In this document: positions 28,262 to 37,230 of the stretch, piece by piece
Layout of the letters: each line of letters opens with the position of its first letter
How positions within the stretch are numbered: position 1 is the stretch's first letter
Source of the DNA: Gluconobacter roseus NBRC 3990
GTDB taxonomy: Bacteria > Pseudomonadota > Alphaproteobacteria > Acetobacterales > Acetobacteraceae
Length of the DNA stretch: 64,000 nt
Direction: 5' to 3'
Assembly: GCF_006538885.1 (NCBI RefSeq)
Contig: NZ_BJLY01000003.1
Coordinates: forward strand, 496,001-560,000
Program-made: the position numbers and the translations under genes
The notes under the pieces: generated by a model
Databases searched by the model: none
Told to the model about the DNA's origin: nothing
The model's input: the letters and a program-made list of their open reading frames with translations, nothing else

Positions 28262-28812
28262 CAGGTGAGGGTGGTTGAGGACATGTCCGGGGTCAAGAAT
28301 ACTCCCGAACACCACAGGCGTATGGCGCTTCCGGCCCAGATGGCAATGGCCGTGCCGAAACCCGCGACTTCGAGATGGTGCGGTTCGGGCAGGAGCATGG
28401 AAAGGCCGGAAATCAGAACGATGGCGCCGCCCATGACGATATGAACCGGTTCTCTCAGGGCGCGGCCCAGCGGAATGTAGGACAGGCCGATAATGGCTCC
28501 GAGAAGCGGATAGAACAGGTCCACCCGGTGATGGGCATGTGTCCATGATGCGGCGATGAAAATCCCCACGAAACGCAGGATCTTGATGCGGCGCGTCAGT
28601 TTCGGATCAAGGGAGATTTCGGGGTGTCGAAGCACAAGGTCGCGCCGGATGAAGCCCAGGACGAGAAGGACCGTCGGGATCGCGAGGATTGCAACGGTCA
28701 GGGCGGTGGGAAGCATGGCCGCCTGTGCGCCGCGTGCGGCCCAGAGAGCCGCGAAGGCCAGACCTGCACAGTCGGTCAGCAGACCACGCCAGTTTTTCCG
28801 CTCCGTCATCAT
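28261..28812 (-). CDS. Conserved membrane protein preceding histidine kinase
   Basis: 183 residues from ATG 28812 (GGAG nearby); an upstream ATG at 28905 would add 31 hydrophilic residues and has no clear ribosome site. About five to six hydrophobic helices are predicted by eye, and no enzyme motif is visible. It overlaps the kinase gene by one base, so membrane protein, kinase and regulator are made together. It could be a sensory partner or a target controlled by the pair. I do not recognise the family. Confidence 0.7.
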   Translation of the reverse strand: MMTERKNWRGLLTDCAGLAFAALWAARGAQAAMLPTALTVAILAIPTVLLVLGFIRRDLVLRHPEISLDPKLTRRIKILRFVGIFIAASWTHAHHRVDLFYPLLGAIIGLSYIPLGRALREPVHIVMGGAIVLISGLSMLLPEPHHLEVAGFGTAIAIWAGSAIRLWCSGVFLTPDMSSTTLT

Positions 28813-28932
28813 CCGCGCTGCATCTCCATCGGGCGCGCCCCGTGACAAGGATGCCTGTTCCGGCGGAGAAAAACAGGGTGCAGTGTCAGATGCTGCGGAT
28901 GACATCGGTCATGGCTGGGGTCATGACGGGCT

Positions 28933-30183
28933 TCAGACCGGGCGCAGCAGGATATGCTTCTTCTTGCCAGACGAGACCTTCAGAACACCATCCCGCAGGT
29001 CGTCGAGTGTGAAGGTCTGGTTTTCGTCCGAGACCACCACATCGTTGATGCGACCGCCACCACCACGGATCAGACGGCGGGCTTCACCACCACTGGCGGC
29101 AAGGCCGGCTTCCTGAAAGACGCGGAAAGCGGGCAGACCTTCGGCGATCAGGTTGGCGGGCAGGTCGATTTCCGGCAGGGCAGCCTGAGTGGAGCCCTGC
29201 TCGAAGACGCGGCGGGCCGTCTCGGCGGCTTCTTCGGCGGCGGCGCGGCCGTGGCAGATGGCGGTGGCCTCGGTTGCGAGGATTTTCTTGGCCTCGTTGA
29301 TCTCCGAGCCTTCGAGCGCACCCAGACGTTCACATTCCTCAACGGGAAGATCCGTGAAGAACTTGAGGAAGCGGCCGACATCGGCATCTTCGGTGTTGCG
29401 CCAGAACTGCCAGTATTCGAAGGCTGGCAGCTTCTCTGGACGGACCCATGTGGCGCCCTTGGCGGACTTGCCCATCTTGGCACCCGACGACGTGGTGACG
29501 AGCGGAGTGGTCAGGCCGAAGATCTGCTTGCCATCCGTACGGCGCGTTAGATCGATGCCGGAGACGATGTTGCCCCACTGGTCCGAGCCACCCATCTGCA
29601 GGACGGCGCCATGACGGCGGTTCAGTTCGCGGAAATCATAGGACTGGAGGATGGAGTAGTTGAACTCCAGGAAGGTCAGGCCCTGTTCGCGTTCCAGACG
29701 CTGGCGCACGCTGTCGAAACCCAGCATCCGGCTGACCGAGAAATGCACGCCCACATCCTGTAGCAGGTTGATGTAGGACAGCTTGTCCAGCCAGTCGGCA
29801 TTGTTGGCGAGGATGGCGCCGCTGGACGGGTCTTCATCGCTGAAGGTGATGAACTGGCGCAGGGATTTTTCGATCCCGGCGATGTTGTGCGCGATCGTCT
29901 CATTCGTGATGAGGGAGCGGGCCTCGTCGCGGAAGGACGGGTCGCCGATCTTGGCCGTGCCGCCACCCATCAGGGCGATCGGGCGATGGCCGTGCTTCTG
30001 GAGCAGGCGCAGCGCCATGATGGAGAGCGCATTGCCGACATGCAGGGAGTCCGCTGTCGGGTCGAAGCCCACATAGGCGGTGATCGGTCCGGCCAGCATG
30101 GCCTCGTCGAGGGCGTCGAGGTCGGTGCACTGGAAGATCAGGCCGCGGGCCTGGGCTTCGAGGAGGAACGGACTCTTTGGCAT
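28933..30183 (-). CDS. tyrS: Tyrosyl-tRNA synthetase
   Basis: A 416-residue class I synthetase. The N-terminal Rossmann domain shows YVGFDPTADSLHVGNALS with the HIGH-type HVGN motif, GGGTAKIGDPSFRDEAR, and the QMGGSDQWGNI tyrosine-binding segment. GAKMGKSAKGATW carries the KMSKS-type loop. The C-terminal S4-like RNA-binding domain ends the protein (GGEARRLIRGGGGRIND). It charges tRNA-Tyr in the cytoplasm. It stands alone with its own start; the two-component genes follow about 120 bases downstream on the same strand. Confidence 0.97.
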   Translation of the reverse strand: MPKSPFLLEAQARGLIFQCTDLDALDEAMLAGPITAYVGFDPTADSLHVGNALSIMALRLLQKHGHRPIALMGGGTAKIGDPSFRDEARSLITNETIAHNIAGIEKSLRQFITFSDEDPSSGAILANNADWLDKLSYINLLQDVGVHFSVSRMLGFDSVRQRLEREQGLTFLEFNYSILQSYDFRELNRRHGAVLQMGGSDQWGNIVSGIDLTRRTDGKQIFGLTTPLVTTSSGAKMGKSAKGATWVRPEKLPAFEYWQFWRNTEDADVGRFLKFFTDLPVEECERLGALEGSEINEAKKILATEATAICHGRAAAEEAAETARRVFEQGSTQAALPEIDLPANLIAEGLPAFRVFQEAGLAASGGEARRLIRGGGGRINDVVVSDENQTFTLDDLRDGVLKVSSGKKKHILLRPV

Positions 30184-30288
30184 GGGTCGGTCTTGCTACG
30201 CTGCTACAGGGAATGAAAGGACGCGGACCCTAGCATGACCGGCGCGGGAGCGGAAACTCCGGGGCCGGACATGCGGGCGGGACGTGGG

Positions 30289-31695
30289 TCATTCGGTCTC
30301 GTAAGGCCAGTCAGCCCGCGCAAGCCGGGGCGGAACGAGAAAGAAGCACAGTGCCCCCAGTGCCGCGATGCCCAGGGCGATCGGGCCGAAAATGCGCGCG
30401 CCCAGGATAAACGGGTTGCAGAGCTGCAATATGAAGGCGGGTGCGAGGCTGAGTGCGACGACCAGATTCTGGGGCGGCTGTTTCATGACGAGGAAAGGCA
30501 GCGAGCCGCAGAATGTCACGCCAAGCGTGGCAATCAGGAGTTCCGCGCCATCCAGCAGGGCATGTGTGGGCGCGAGCGGCCTGAAAAGAGTGATGGGCAG
30601 CATGAGGCTCACGGTCCGGAGCGGAGCCGTCATAAGCACCCTGCTGGCCTTGGCGGTGAAAACCGCACGGACAAAATCCAGCCGGCTGCCGAAACGGCCG
30701 GTCGTCAGAAGCAGGGGCCAGTGTGTCCGGGTCCTGATCCATCCATCCTGCAGGGCAATCAAGATCGTCATGCCGGGTGTCAGATGCGCGATACGGGTGC
30801 CGAAACCGCCATGCCCCAATGGCAGGCTTGCCATGATCATGACGGCGCAGGCCGGCATGAACAGGCTGATCAGCAGATCGTTTTTCAGGGTGGTGGGAGA
30901 GGCGGGAGCGAGAAGCATCTGCCGTAACTGATAGAAGCTCAGGTCATGCGGCACGAGGCGGGGCGTGGTGTCCGGTGTCGGGAAAGCCGGTGCCGGAGCA
31001 GTCATGCCGTCCGTAGGGCTCATCATGGCCGGGGAATGCAGCCGGTTCGGCAGCGTCATGATGGCGGCCGTCAGCAGGCCCATCATGGCGATGTCAGCCG
31101 GAACAGTCAGGATGGCCGGACGTGTCAGGGCCCAGAGGGGGAAGTCGGTTGTAAAGGTCAGGAGCATCAGGCCGAGCAGCAGCGCGAAGCCGGTCAGGGT
31201 TGTGATGGCTTTGAGCCGGCGCGAACTCTGCTGCGGCGGTGCATACCACTGGGCGACGGATGGGACCGTATTGAGCAGCGTGTAGAACAGCGTGTCATGC
31301 AGCGGCACGCCGCTCCAGGCCAGCAGGCCCGACAATGCGACGAGAACGACCATGGACACCAGAGCCGCCGCACGTGCTTCGGCGTGAAGCAGGCCAGGAA
31401 CGGCCCGGGCCTGTGAGGCTCCGATCTGGTTGCCGGCATGGGTCTGCAGGCAGTTCTGAAGGAAGGTCGCAGCAAGGGCTGCATTCAGAATGGAGGAATG
31501 CTTGAGGGCCTTTTCCAGACTTTGTGTCAGAAGGGCCGTATGCAGTTCGTGTGCCGTCATGACTGCCAGCAGGATGAAAATTCCCGCTGTGAAGATCATG
31601 GGATTGCCAACGAGAAAGACGCGCGTCCCATACAGGCGCAGCGCGCGGAGCATGTCGCTGCGTTCCAGTGCGCCGGAGGGCAGGAAGCTGTTCAT
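30289..31695 (-). CDS. ABC exporter membrane subunit
   Basis: A 468-residue membrane protein with about ten hydrophobic segments spread along its length and a hydrophilic Pro/Thr-rich stretch near residues 220-250. It carries no ATPase motifs. Its start overlaps the end of the ATP-binding gene by four bases, which identifies it as the permease partner. Sequence gives no closer family; two-gene ABC systems of this layout often export peptides, lipids or antibiotics. The C-terminal basic tail is probably cytoplasmic. The substrate is unknown. Confidence 0.8.
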   Translation of the reverse strand: MNSFLPSGALERSDMLRALRLYGTRVFLVGNPMIFTAGIFILLAVMTAHELHTALLTQSLEKALKHSSILNAALAATFLQNCLQTHAGNQIGASQARAVPGLLHAEARAAALVSMVVLVALSGLLAWSGVPLHDTLFYTLLNTVPSVAQWYAPPQQSSRRLKAITTLTGFALLLGLMLLTFTTDFPLWALTRPAILTVPADIAMMGLLTAAIMTLPNRLHSPAMMSPTDGMTAPAPAFPTPDTTPRLVPHDLSFYQLRQMLLAPASPTTLKNDLLISLFMPACAVMIMASLPLGHGGFGTRIAHLTPGMTILIALQDGWIRTRTHWPLLLTTGRFGSRLDFVRAVFTAKASRVLMTAPLRTVSLMLPITLFRPLAPTHALLDGAELLIATLGVTFCGSLPFLVMKQPPQNLVVALSLAPAFILQLCNPFILGARIFGPIALGIAALGALCFFLVPPRLARADWPYETE

Positions 31696-32618
31696 GCTGC
31701 GGCGTTCGGTGTTTCCGCCTCTGCTGGGGTCGTGCGGGGCGCCGTGATTTCCAGAAAGGCATCCTCGAAATCTGGAACGACTGTTTGAATCCCATCGGGG
31801 AGGGCGAGGTCTTCAGTCCAGCCATGGACCAGCAGGGCGTCAGGGCGTTGACCGAGGATCTGAATATCGGCCGGAAGCGCTGCGAGAACCTGATCAGGCG
31901 TGGGATGCTCGAGCCAGCGGGTCGTGGCCCGGAAGGTTTCGGTCGGCACGTCAAGCACGACGCGGCCCTGACGGACGAACAGCAGGCGGGAGCACAGGCG
32001 TTCGAGATCGGACAGGATATGCGACGAGATCAGGATGCTGGCGCCTGTCCGCTGCGTATAGCTGTCAAGCAGGTTCATGAAGTCGCGCCGGGCATGGGGG
32101 TCCAGGCTGGCGACGGGTTCGTCCAGAACCAGAAACTCGGGGTTGTGACGCATGGCCAGCACAATGGCCAGACGCTGCTTCTGCCCACCGGAGAGGGATC
32201 GGACCATTTTTCGCGGATCGAGATCCGCCCAGGCCATCAGGGCCGGATCGACAGGAGGCAGCTCGCCGTAGAACGCGGCGATGTAATCCATGAGCTGGGC
32301 GACGCGGAACGTGCCGAAACCGGTCATCGTCTGGGGCACGAATCCTGTGCGGGCACGGATTTCGCGCGGCAGGGAAGCGATGCTGTGACCGAAGATGTCG
32401 ATATTGCCGCTATCCGCGAGCAGGAAGCCCATGAGGCATCCGATCAGCGTGGACTTGCCTGCTCCGTTGCGTCCCAGCAGTGCCACGGTCTCGCCCTGTG
32501 CAATCGAGAAGGACACATCATCCAGCGCCGTGAAGCTGCCAAAGCTCTTGGTGAGGTGCGAGACCTCGACAGGCAGGGAAAATGGAGCACCGTGGGACGG
32601 AATGTTTCGGTCTTGCAT
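31692..32618 (-). CDS. ABC transporter ATP-binding protein
   Basis: 308 residues from ATG 32618; an in-frame TTG at 32654 is less likely. The nucleotide-binding domain is complete: Walker A GRNGAGKST near residue 50, Q-loop VPQTMTG, signature SLSGGQKQRL, Walker B FLVLDEP, and the H-loop His in ILISSHILSDLERL. The last ~90 residues form an extra domain as in DrrA/NatA-like exporters. It drives the permease encoded next, with a four-base overlap. The hydrolase terminator lies just upstream, so the pair has its own promoter around 32620-32670. Confidence 0.93.
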   Translation of the reverse strand: MQDRNIPSHGAPFSLPVEVSHLTKSFGSFTALDDVSFSIAQGETVALLGRNGAGKSTLIGCLMGFLLADSGNIDIFGHSIASLPREIRARTGFVPQTMTGFGTFRVAQLMDYIAAFYGELPPVDPALMAWADLDPRKMVRSLSGGQKQRLAIVLAMRHNPEFLVLDEPVASLDPHARRDFMNLLDSYTQRTGASILISSHILSDLERLCSRLLFVRQGRVVLDVPTETFRATTRWLEHPTPDQVLAALPADIQILGQRPDALLVHGWTEDLALPDGIQTVVPDFEDAFLEITAPRTTPAEAETPNAAA

Positions 32619-32674
32619 GAAATATCCGGTTACATATTTGTCTGGACGGAGCAAGGGAGACGAAAGCCGGAATC

Positions 32675-32705
32675 AAAAAGGCTCTCCGGAAGGGAGAGCC
32701 TTTTT
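32675..32705 (-). terminator. Rho-independent terminator after hydrolase gene
   Basis: A long perfect hairpin, AAAAAGGCTCTCC (32675 on) pairing with GGGAGAGCCTTTTT and a four-base loop region, lies 28 bases after the hydrolase stop on the minus strand. The A/T ends give a T run in either direction. It separates the hydrolase gene from the ABC exporter operon. Confidence 0.88.
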
Positions 32706-32733
32706 GAAAATGTCTGACAGGGCGGAACCCGGA

Positions 32734-33399
32734 TCAGTCGGCAGCCAGTGCCAGAGCCTTGCGGCCACGCATCGTATTCACGTGGTCTTCGAGGGCTTCG
32801 GCAACCCGGTCGGCCTGTTTGGCGAAGATGTGGTCGGCGTCTTCGAAAATGCGATAGTCGACGGTCACGTTCTTCTGGGTGTTCAGCTTGTCCACCAGCT
32901 TGCGGATGCCCGGCTCGGGAGCCAGTTCGTCCTTGCCGCCGGCAATCATCAGGCCACCACAGGGGCAGGGGGCCAGAAAGCCGAAATCATAGTCATTGGC
33001 CGGCGGGGCCACGCTGATCCAGCCGCTGATCTCGGGGCGGCGCATCAGCAGTTGCATGCCCACGAAGGCGCCGAAGGAATAGCCCGAGATCCACAGTTCG
33101 GTGGAGTTCGGATTGACCATCTGCATCCAGTCGAGGGCGGCAGCCGCATCGGAAATCTCGCCGATACCACCATCATAACGGCCCTGGGACCGGCCCACGC
33201 CACGCGAATTGTAGCGCATCACCGAGAAGCCCATCTTCTCGAAGCTGCGATACATCGTATAGGTGATACGGTTGTTCATGGTGCCGCCGTGGAGCGGATG
33301 GGGATGCAGCACCAGGGCAAGCGGAGCGTTGGGTTCGCTGGAGTGGTGGTAACGACCCTCAAGCCGGCCGTCGGGGCCGGCGAACATCACTTCAGGCAT
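32734..33399 (-). CDS. Alpha/beta hydrolase (dienelactone-hydrolase-like)
   Basis: 221 residues from ATG 33399 (PEVMFAGPDGRLEGRYH), the family-typical start; a longer frame adds a non-conserved tail. Features are the oxyanion segment LVLHPHPLHGGTMNN, the RYNSRGVGRSQG turn, the nucleophile elbow SGYSFGAF with catalytic Ser, and DADHIF with the catalytic His. Proteins of this exact type are widespread in alphaproteobacteria beside cysteine desulfurase genes, and their substrate is unknown. It is divergent from the first cysteine desulfurase gene and ends at a strong terminator. Confidence 0.9.
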   Translation of the reverse strand: MPEVMFAGPDGRLEGRYHHSSEPNAPLALVLHPHPLHGGTMNNRITYTMYRSFEKMGFSVMRYNSRGVGRSQGRYDGGIGEISDAAAALDWMQMVNPNSTELWISGYSFGAFVGMQLLMRRPEISGWISVAPPANDYDFGFLAPCPCGGLMIAGGKDELAPEPGIRKLVDKLNTQKNVTVDYRIFEDADHIFAKQADRVAEALEDHVNTMRGRKALALAAD

Positions 33400-33536
33400 G
33401 AATACTCTCGCACTGTGTCGGGCAGGATTGGAACTCTGCCGTCCGGTGACGCAGTGTATATCGATTCGCAAAACCCGATTTCCACCAAAATCGACACGGC
33501 GTTGCGATTTCCGCCAGTTTGTCCAATCTGGAAAAC

Positions 33537-34637
33537 ATGATGACTGCGCCTATGACCGCCTCCGGGACGACCTATCTTGATGCCAACGCAACCGAGCTGC
33601 TGCGCCCCTGCGCAAGGGATGCGGCAGTGGACGGAATGATGCTGTCGGGAAATCCGTCTTCGGTTCATGCGCAGGGACGCGAAGCACGCCGGTTCCTTGA
33701 AGACGCCCGCAGTCGCATGGCGGCCGGTTTCGGGCGGATTTCCGGCACCTGCGTGTTCACGTCCGGGGCGACGGAGGCCGATGCAATGGCCGTTCATGCC
33801 TTTGGACAGGGACGCCGGATTTTTGTCGGGGCGACGGAACATGATGCCATTCTCAAGGCCGCACCGGAGGCTGAAATCCTGCCCGTGAACGGGGACGGGA
33901 TTCTGGACGTGGAACACATGCGCGCGCGGTTGCAGGAGACTGGTCCGGCACTGGTCTGTGTGATGTCCGCGAATAACGAGACGGGCGTGCTCTCACCGCT
34001 GGAGGATGTGCTGGCAGTGTGTCGCGACTCGGGGGCGCATCTGCATGTCGATGCTGTACAGAGCGCGGGGCGGGTGTCTTTCACGCTGGGCGGATGCAGT
34101 GTTGCAGTGTCCGGGCACAAGATGGGTGGGCCCAAAGGGGCGGGGGCGCTTTTGCTGGCGGAAGACGAGCCCATGGACGCGCTGGTGGCCGGTGGCGGCC
34201 AGGAGCGGGGACGCCGGGGCGGGACGCAGGCCCTGCCGGCCATTCTGGGCATGGCGGCGGCGTTCGATGCGGCGCGGGTGCAGGACTGGGCTTCGGTGCA
34301 GCGTCTTCGGGATCGGGTCGAAGCAACTGCGAAAAGTGTTAGTGCGCGGGTTGCGGGAGAGGCTGTGGCGCGGCTGCCGAATACGAGCTGTCTGATTCTG
34401 GACGGTGTGGCGGCGCAGGTGCAGCTCATGGCGCTGGATCTGGCCGGGTTCTGCGTCTCGGCAGGGTCGGCCTGTTCGTCGGGGAAGGTGTCGTCCTCGC
34501 ATGTCCTGCGGGCAATGGGAGAGACGGAGGGCGCGTCGCAGGCCATCCGCGTCTCGCTGCCTTGGAATGTGCAGGAAGTCCAGGTCGAGGCATTCTGCGA
34601 GGCTTACGAGGCGATGGCGCGGCGTCTGCGGAAATGA
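33537..34637 (+). CDS. Cysteine desulfurase family protein (first of two)
   Basis: 366 residues from ATG 33537; an upstream TTG at 33519 is less likely. PLP aminotransferase class V fold: the lysine in SGHKMGGPKGAG would hold the cofactor, ATEHDAI has the His above PLP, and the catalytic Cys sits in SAGSACSSGKVSSSHVL. It should release sulfur from cysteine as a persulfide. Only about 22 bases separate it from a second desulfurase, iscS-like, and the two are clearly diverged. The N-terminal and middle parts are shorter than in IscS. The acceptor of its sulfur is unknown. Confidence 0.9.
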   Translation: MMTAPMTASGTTYLDANATELLRPCARDAAVDGMMLSGNPSSVHAQGREARRFLEDARSRMAAGFGRISGTCVFTSGATEADAMAVHAFGQGRRIFVGATEHDAILKAAPEAEILPVNGDGILDVEHMRARLQETGPALVCVMSANNETGVLSPLEDVLAVCRDSGAHLHVDAVQSAGRVSFTLGGCSVAVSGHKMGGPKGAGALLLAEDEPMDALVAGGGQERGRRGGTQALPAILGMAAAFDAARVQDWASVQRLRDRVEATAKSVSARVAGEAVARLPNTSCLILDGVAAQVQLMALDLAGFCVSAGSACSSGKVSSSHVLRAMGETEGASQAIRVSLPWNVQEVQVEAFCEAYEAMARRLRK

Positions 34638-34659
34638 GGTGGGCAAAGGGGCAGCGGGC

Positions 34660-35802
34660 ATGATCTATCTCGATTATCTTTCGACAACGCCGTGTGATCC
34701 GGCAGTCGTGAAGGCCATGCTGCCCTGGTTCGGGGAGGATTTCGGCAATCCGCACAGTCCGCATGGGCCCGGGCGGAAGGCGGCGGCAGCCGTGGAGCGG
34801 GCGCGGGAGAGCGTGGCGCGGCTTCTGGGCGTGGAAGCTCGGGAGATTGTGTTCACGTCTGGTGCGACGGAAGCGAACAATCTCGCCATCAAGGGGGCTG
34901 CGCGTCATTTGGCGCGTCTGGGCGATCCGCGGCGTCGGATTGTCACGGTGGCGACGGAGCACAAATGCGTTCTGGAATCGGTGCGGGATCTGGAAAGTGA
35001 GGGCTTTGAAGCGGTCGTGCTCGGTGTGGACGGCGAGGGGCGGGTTGATCCCGAAGCCATGCGGGAGGCGCTGAAAGTCCCGACGCTGCTGGTCAGCATC
35101 ATGGCGGCGAATAACGAGACTGGCGTGTTGCAGGATATTCCGCAGCTTGCGGCGATCGTGAAGGAGCATGGTGCGCTGATGCATGTCGATCTGGCGCAGA
35201 TGGCGGGGAAGATGCCGGTGTCGCTGCGGGATGTGGATCTGGCATCCGTCTCTGCTCACAAGATGTACGGCCCCAAGGGGATCGGGGCGCTCTATGTCCG
35301 GAGAAAGCCGCGTGTTCGGCTGGAGCCGCTGTTTTCCGGGGGCGGGCAGGAGCGGGGGCTTCGGTCCGGAACGCTGCCGACGCCTCTGATTGTGGGGTTT
35401 GGTGAGGCTGCGGATCTGGCGGCCGCGACCATGGGGGATGAGGCGGCGCGTCAGGTGTTCCTGCGAGATGATCTGTGGGCGCAGCTTCGCGAAGGCCTGC
35501 CGGGGATTGCTCTGAACGGCAGCGGAGCGCCGCGTCTGGCAGGGGCGTTGAATGTCTGTCTGCCGGACGGATGTCGGGCGCTGGATGTCCTTGAAGCCTG
35601 TCCGGATGTCGCTGCTTCGACCGGATCAGCCTGCACGGCAGCGGAGATTGCGCCCTCCTATGTCTTGACGGCGATGAGACTTTCTGCGGAGAAGGCGTCC
35701 CGGTGCTTGCGCCTGTCGGTCGGACGCTCTACCTCCAAGGCCGATATTGACCGTGCGGCCTCTCTTCTGATCGCAGCTGCCCGGGCGTGCCAACCCAACT
35801 GA
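34660..35802 (+). CDS. iscS: Cysteine desulfurase (IscS-like, second of two)
   Basis: 380 residues from ATG 34660 ([16 protein letters not shown]), the canonical IscS start; the frame extends further left only inside the previous gene. PLP lysine lies in [30 protein letters not shown] is the phosphate-binding region, and the catalytic Cys is in [17 protein letters not shown]. It supplies persulfide sulfur for iron-sulfur clusters and tRNA thiolation. A 2Fe-2S ferredoxin follows at 22 bases and mnmA after that, which fits a sulfur-relay operon. No iscU or suf scaffold gene is adjacent. Confidence 0.93.
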   Translation: MIYLDYLSTTPCDPAVVKAMLPWFGEDFGNPHSPHGPGRKAAAAVERARESVARLLGVEAREIVFTSGATEANNLAIKGAARHLARLGDPRRRIVTVATEHKCVLESVRDLESEGFEAVVLGVDGEGRVDPEAMREALKVPTLLVSIMAANNETGVLQDIPQLAAIVKEHGALMHVDLAQMAGKMPVSLRDVDLASVSAHKMYGPKGIGALYVRRKPRVRLEPLFSGGGQERGLRSGTLPTPLIVGFGEAADLAAATMGDEAARQVFLRDDLWAQLREGLPGIALNGSGAPRLAGALNVCLPDGCRALDVLEACPDVAASTGSACTAAEIAPSYVLTAMRLSAEKASRCLRLSVGRSTSKADIDRAASLLIAAARACQPN

Positions 35803-35824
35803 AACCGGAAAAAGCGGACGAACT

Positions 35825-36139
35825 ATGCCCAAGATGACCTTTATCGAGCGTGATGGAACCCGTCGTGACGTTGACGCGCCTGTCGGCCTGTCGGTGCTGG
35901 AAATCGCACACAAGCATGACATTGACCTGGAAGGTGCGTGCGAAGGTTCGCTGGCCTGCGCGACCTGCCATGTGGTTGTCGATCCGGAATGGGCCGCCAA
36001 GCTGAGTGCGCCGACGGATGACGAGGAAGACATGCTCGACCTGGCGTTCGGTCTGGAAAAGACGTCCCGTCTGGGTTGCCAGATCGTCATGACGGACGCG
36101 CTTGATGGCCTGACCGTCCGTCTGCCGAAGGCGGGCTGA
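35825..36139 (+). CDS. fdx: 2Fe-2S ferredoxin (ISC type)
   Basis: A 104-residue adrenodoxin-type ferredoxin. The cluster ligands are Cys39, Cys45 and Cys48 ([12 protein letters not shown]) and Cys85 (SRLGCQIV), in perfect spacing. The acidic stretch around residues 64-71 (PTDDEEDM) is the partner-binding surface. In ISC systems this protein donates electrons to the desulfurase-scaffold complex. It lies between the iscS-like gene and mnmA with gaps of 22 and 5 bases, so it is part of that operon. Confidence 0.95.
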   Translation: MPKMTFIERDGTRRDVDAPVGLSVLEIAHKHDIDLEGACEGSLACATCHVVVDPEWAAKLSAPTDDEEDMLDLAFGLEKTSRLGCQIVMTDALDGLTVRLPKAG

Positions 36140-36144
36140 GCATC

Positions 36145-37230
36145 ATGCGGATCCTCGTTGCCATGTCGGGAGGCGTGGACAGTTCCGTAGTGGCCGCGCT
36201 GCTCAAACGGCAGGGCCACGAGGTGATTGGCGCGACGCTTCAGCTCTACGATCACGGACAGGCCGCCAAGCCGGGCGCGTGCTGTGCGGGGCGTGACATC
36301 ATGGATGCGCGCGCCGTGGCGGACCGTCTGGGCTTTCCGCACTACGTGATTGATGCGGAAAGCCGGTTCCGCGACAGCGTGGTCGAGAGCTTTGCCGATG
36401 CCTATGCGCGTGGCGAGACCCCGGTTCCGTGCGTGGCCTGCAATCAGGGCGTGAAGTTCACGGACCTTCTGGGCATGGCGCGGGATCTGGGCTGTGAGGC
36501 CATGGCGACCGGACATTATGTCCGCCGTATCGAGGGGCCGGAGGGTGCGGAAATGCACCGTCCCGTCGATGCGGAGCGGGACCAGACCTGGTTCCTGTTC
36601 GCGACGACAAAAGACCAGTTGGATTATCTGCGCTTTCCGCTGGGCGAGATGCCGGACAAGGCGCATGTCCGTGCGCTGGCGCAGGAACTGGGGCTGGAAA
36701 TTGCCGCCAAGCCCGACAGTCAGGACATCTGCTTCGTGCCCAACGGTTCCTATGCCGAACTGGTCGAGAAGCTGCGTCCGGAAGTCCGGGGCGAGGGCGA
36801 GATCGTGGATGAAGACGGCCGCGTGCTTGGCCGTCATGAAGGCGTGGCGCGCTATACGGTCGGGCAGAGCAAGCGTCTGGGCGACATCCATACTGCAACG
36901 GGCGAGCGCCAGATGGTGACGCGCATCGATGTGCCAAAGCGACGCATTGTGGTCGGACCGCGCGTGCAGGTTTCGGAAGCTGACAGCCGGCGCACCGTGC
37001 GTCTGCGGGACATGAACTGGCTGATCGATGTCCCTGCGGACGGCGTGCGCTGTGGCGTGCAGATCCGGGCGCGGGAGAAGCTGCGCGAGGCTGTCGTGAA
37101 GCCGCTGGAGAATGGTGGCGCGCTGGTGGAACTGACCGAGGCTGCAATGCCTGCGCCGGGTCAGGCCTGTGTGCTGTATGACGGAAGCCGCGTTCTGGGT
37201 GGTGGCTTCATTACTGCGGGAGATGCCTGA
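36145..37230 (+). CDS. mnmA: tRNA-uridine 2-sulfurtransferase
   Basis: 361 residues. The PP-loop SGGVDSS at residues ~8-14 binds ATP; TPVPCVACNQGVKF carries the first catalytic cysteine and DSQDICFVPNGSY the second. MnmA makes 2-thiouridine at wobble position 34 of Lys, Glu and Gln tRNAs, taking persulfide ultimately from IscS. Its place five bases after fdx and behind two cysteine desulfurases puts sulfur donor and user in one operon. The stop overlaps the next gene by one base (TGATG). Confidence 0.97.
   Translation: MRILVAMSGGVDSSVVAALLKRQGHEVIGATLQLYDHGQAAKPGACCAGRDIMDARAVADRLGFPHYVIDAESRFRDSVVESFADAYARGETPVPCVACNQGVKFTDLLGMARDLGCEAMATGHYVRRIEGPEGAEMHRPVDAERDQTWFLFATTKDQLDYLRFPLGEMPDKAHVRALAQELGLEIAAKPDSQDICFVPNGSYAELVEKLRPEVRGEGEIVDEDGRVLGRHEGVARYTVGQSKRLGDIHTATGERQMVTRIDVPKRRIVVGPRVQVSEADSRRTVRLRDMNWLIDVPADGVRCGVQIRAREKLREAVVKPLENGGALVELTEAAMPAPGQACVLYDGSRVLGGGFITAGDA

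Noticed and set aside
28262-28546. N-terminal extension of the histidine kinase by 95 residues
   Set aside because: The extension lies in another frame of the upstream membrane-protein gene, is Arg/His/Pro rich and precedes the natural ATG with a one-base overlap to that gene.
35626-36891. Minus-strand open frame of 421 codons over fdx and mnmA
   Set aside because: Both plus-strand genes carry complete catalytic motifs; the antisense frame has no recognisable features.
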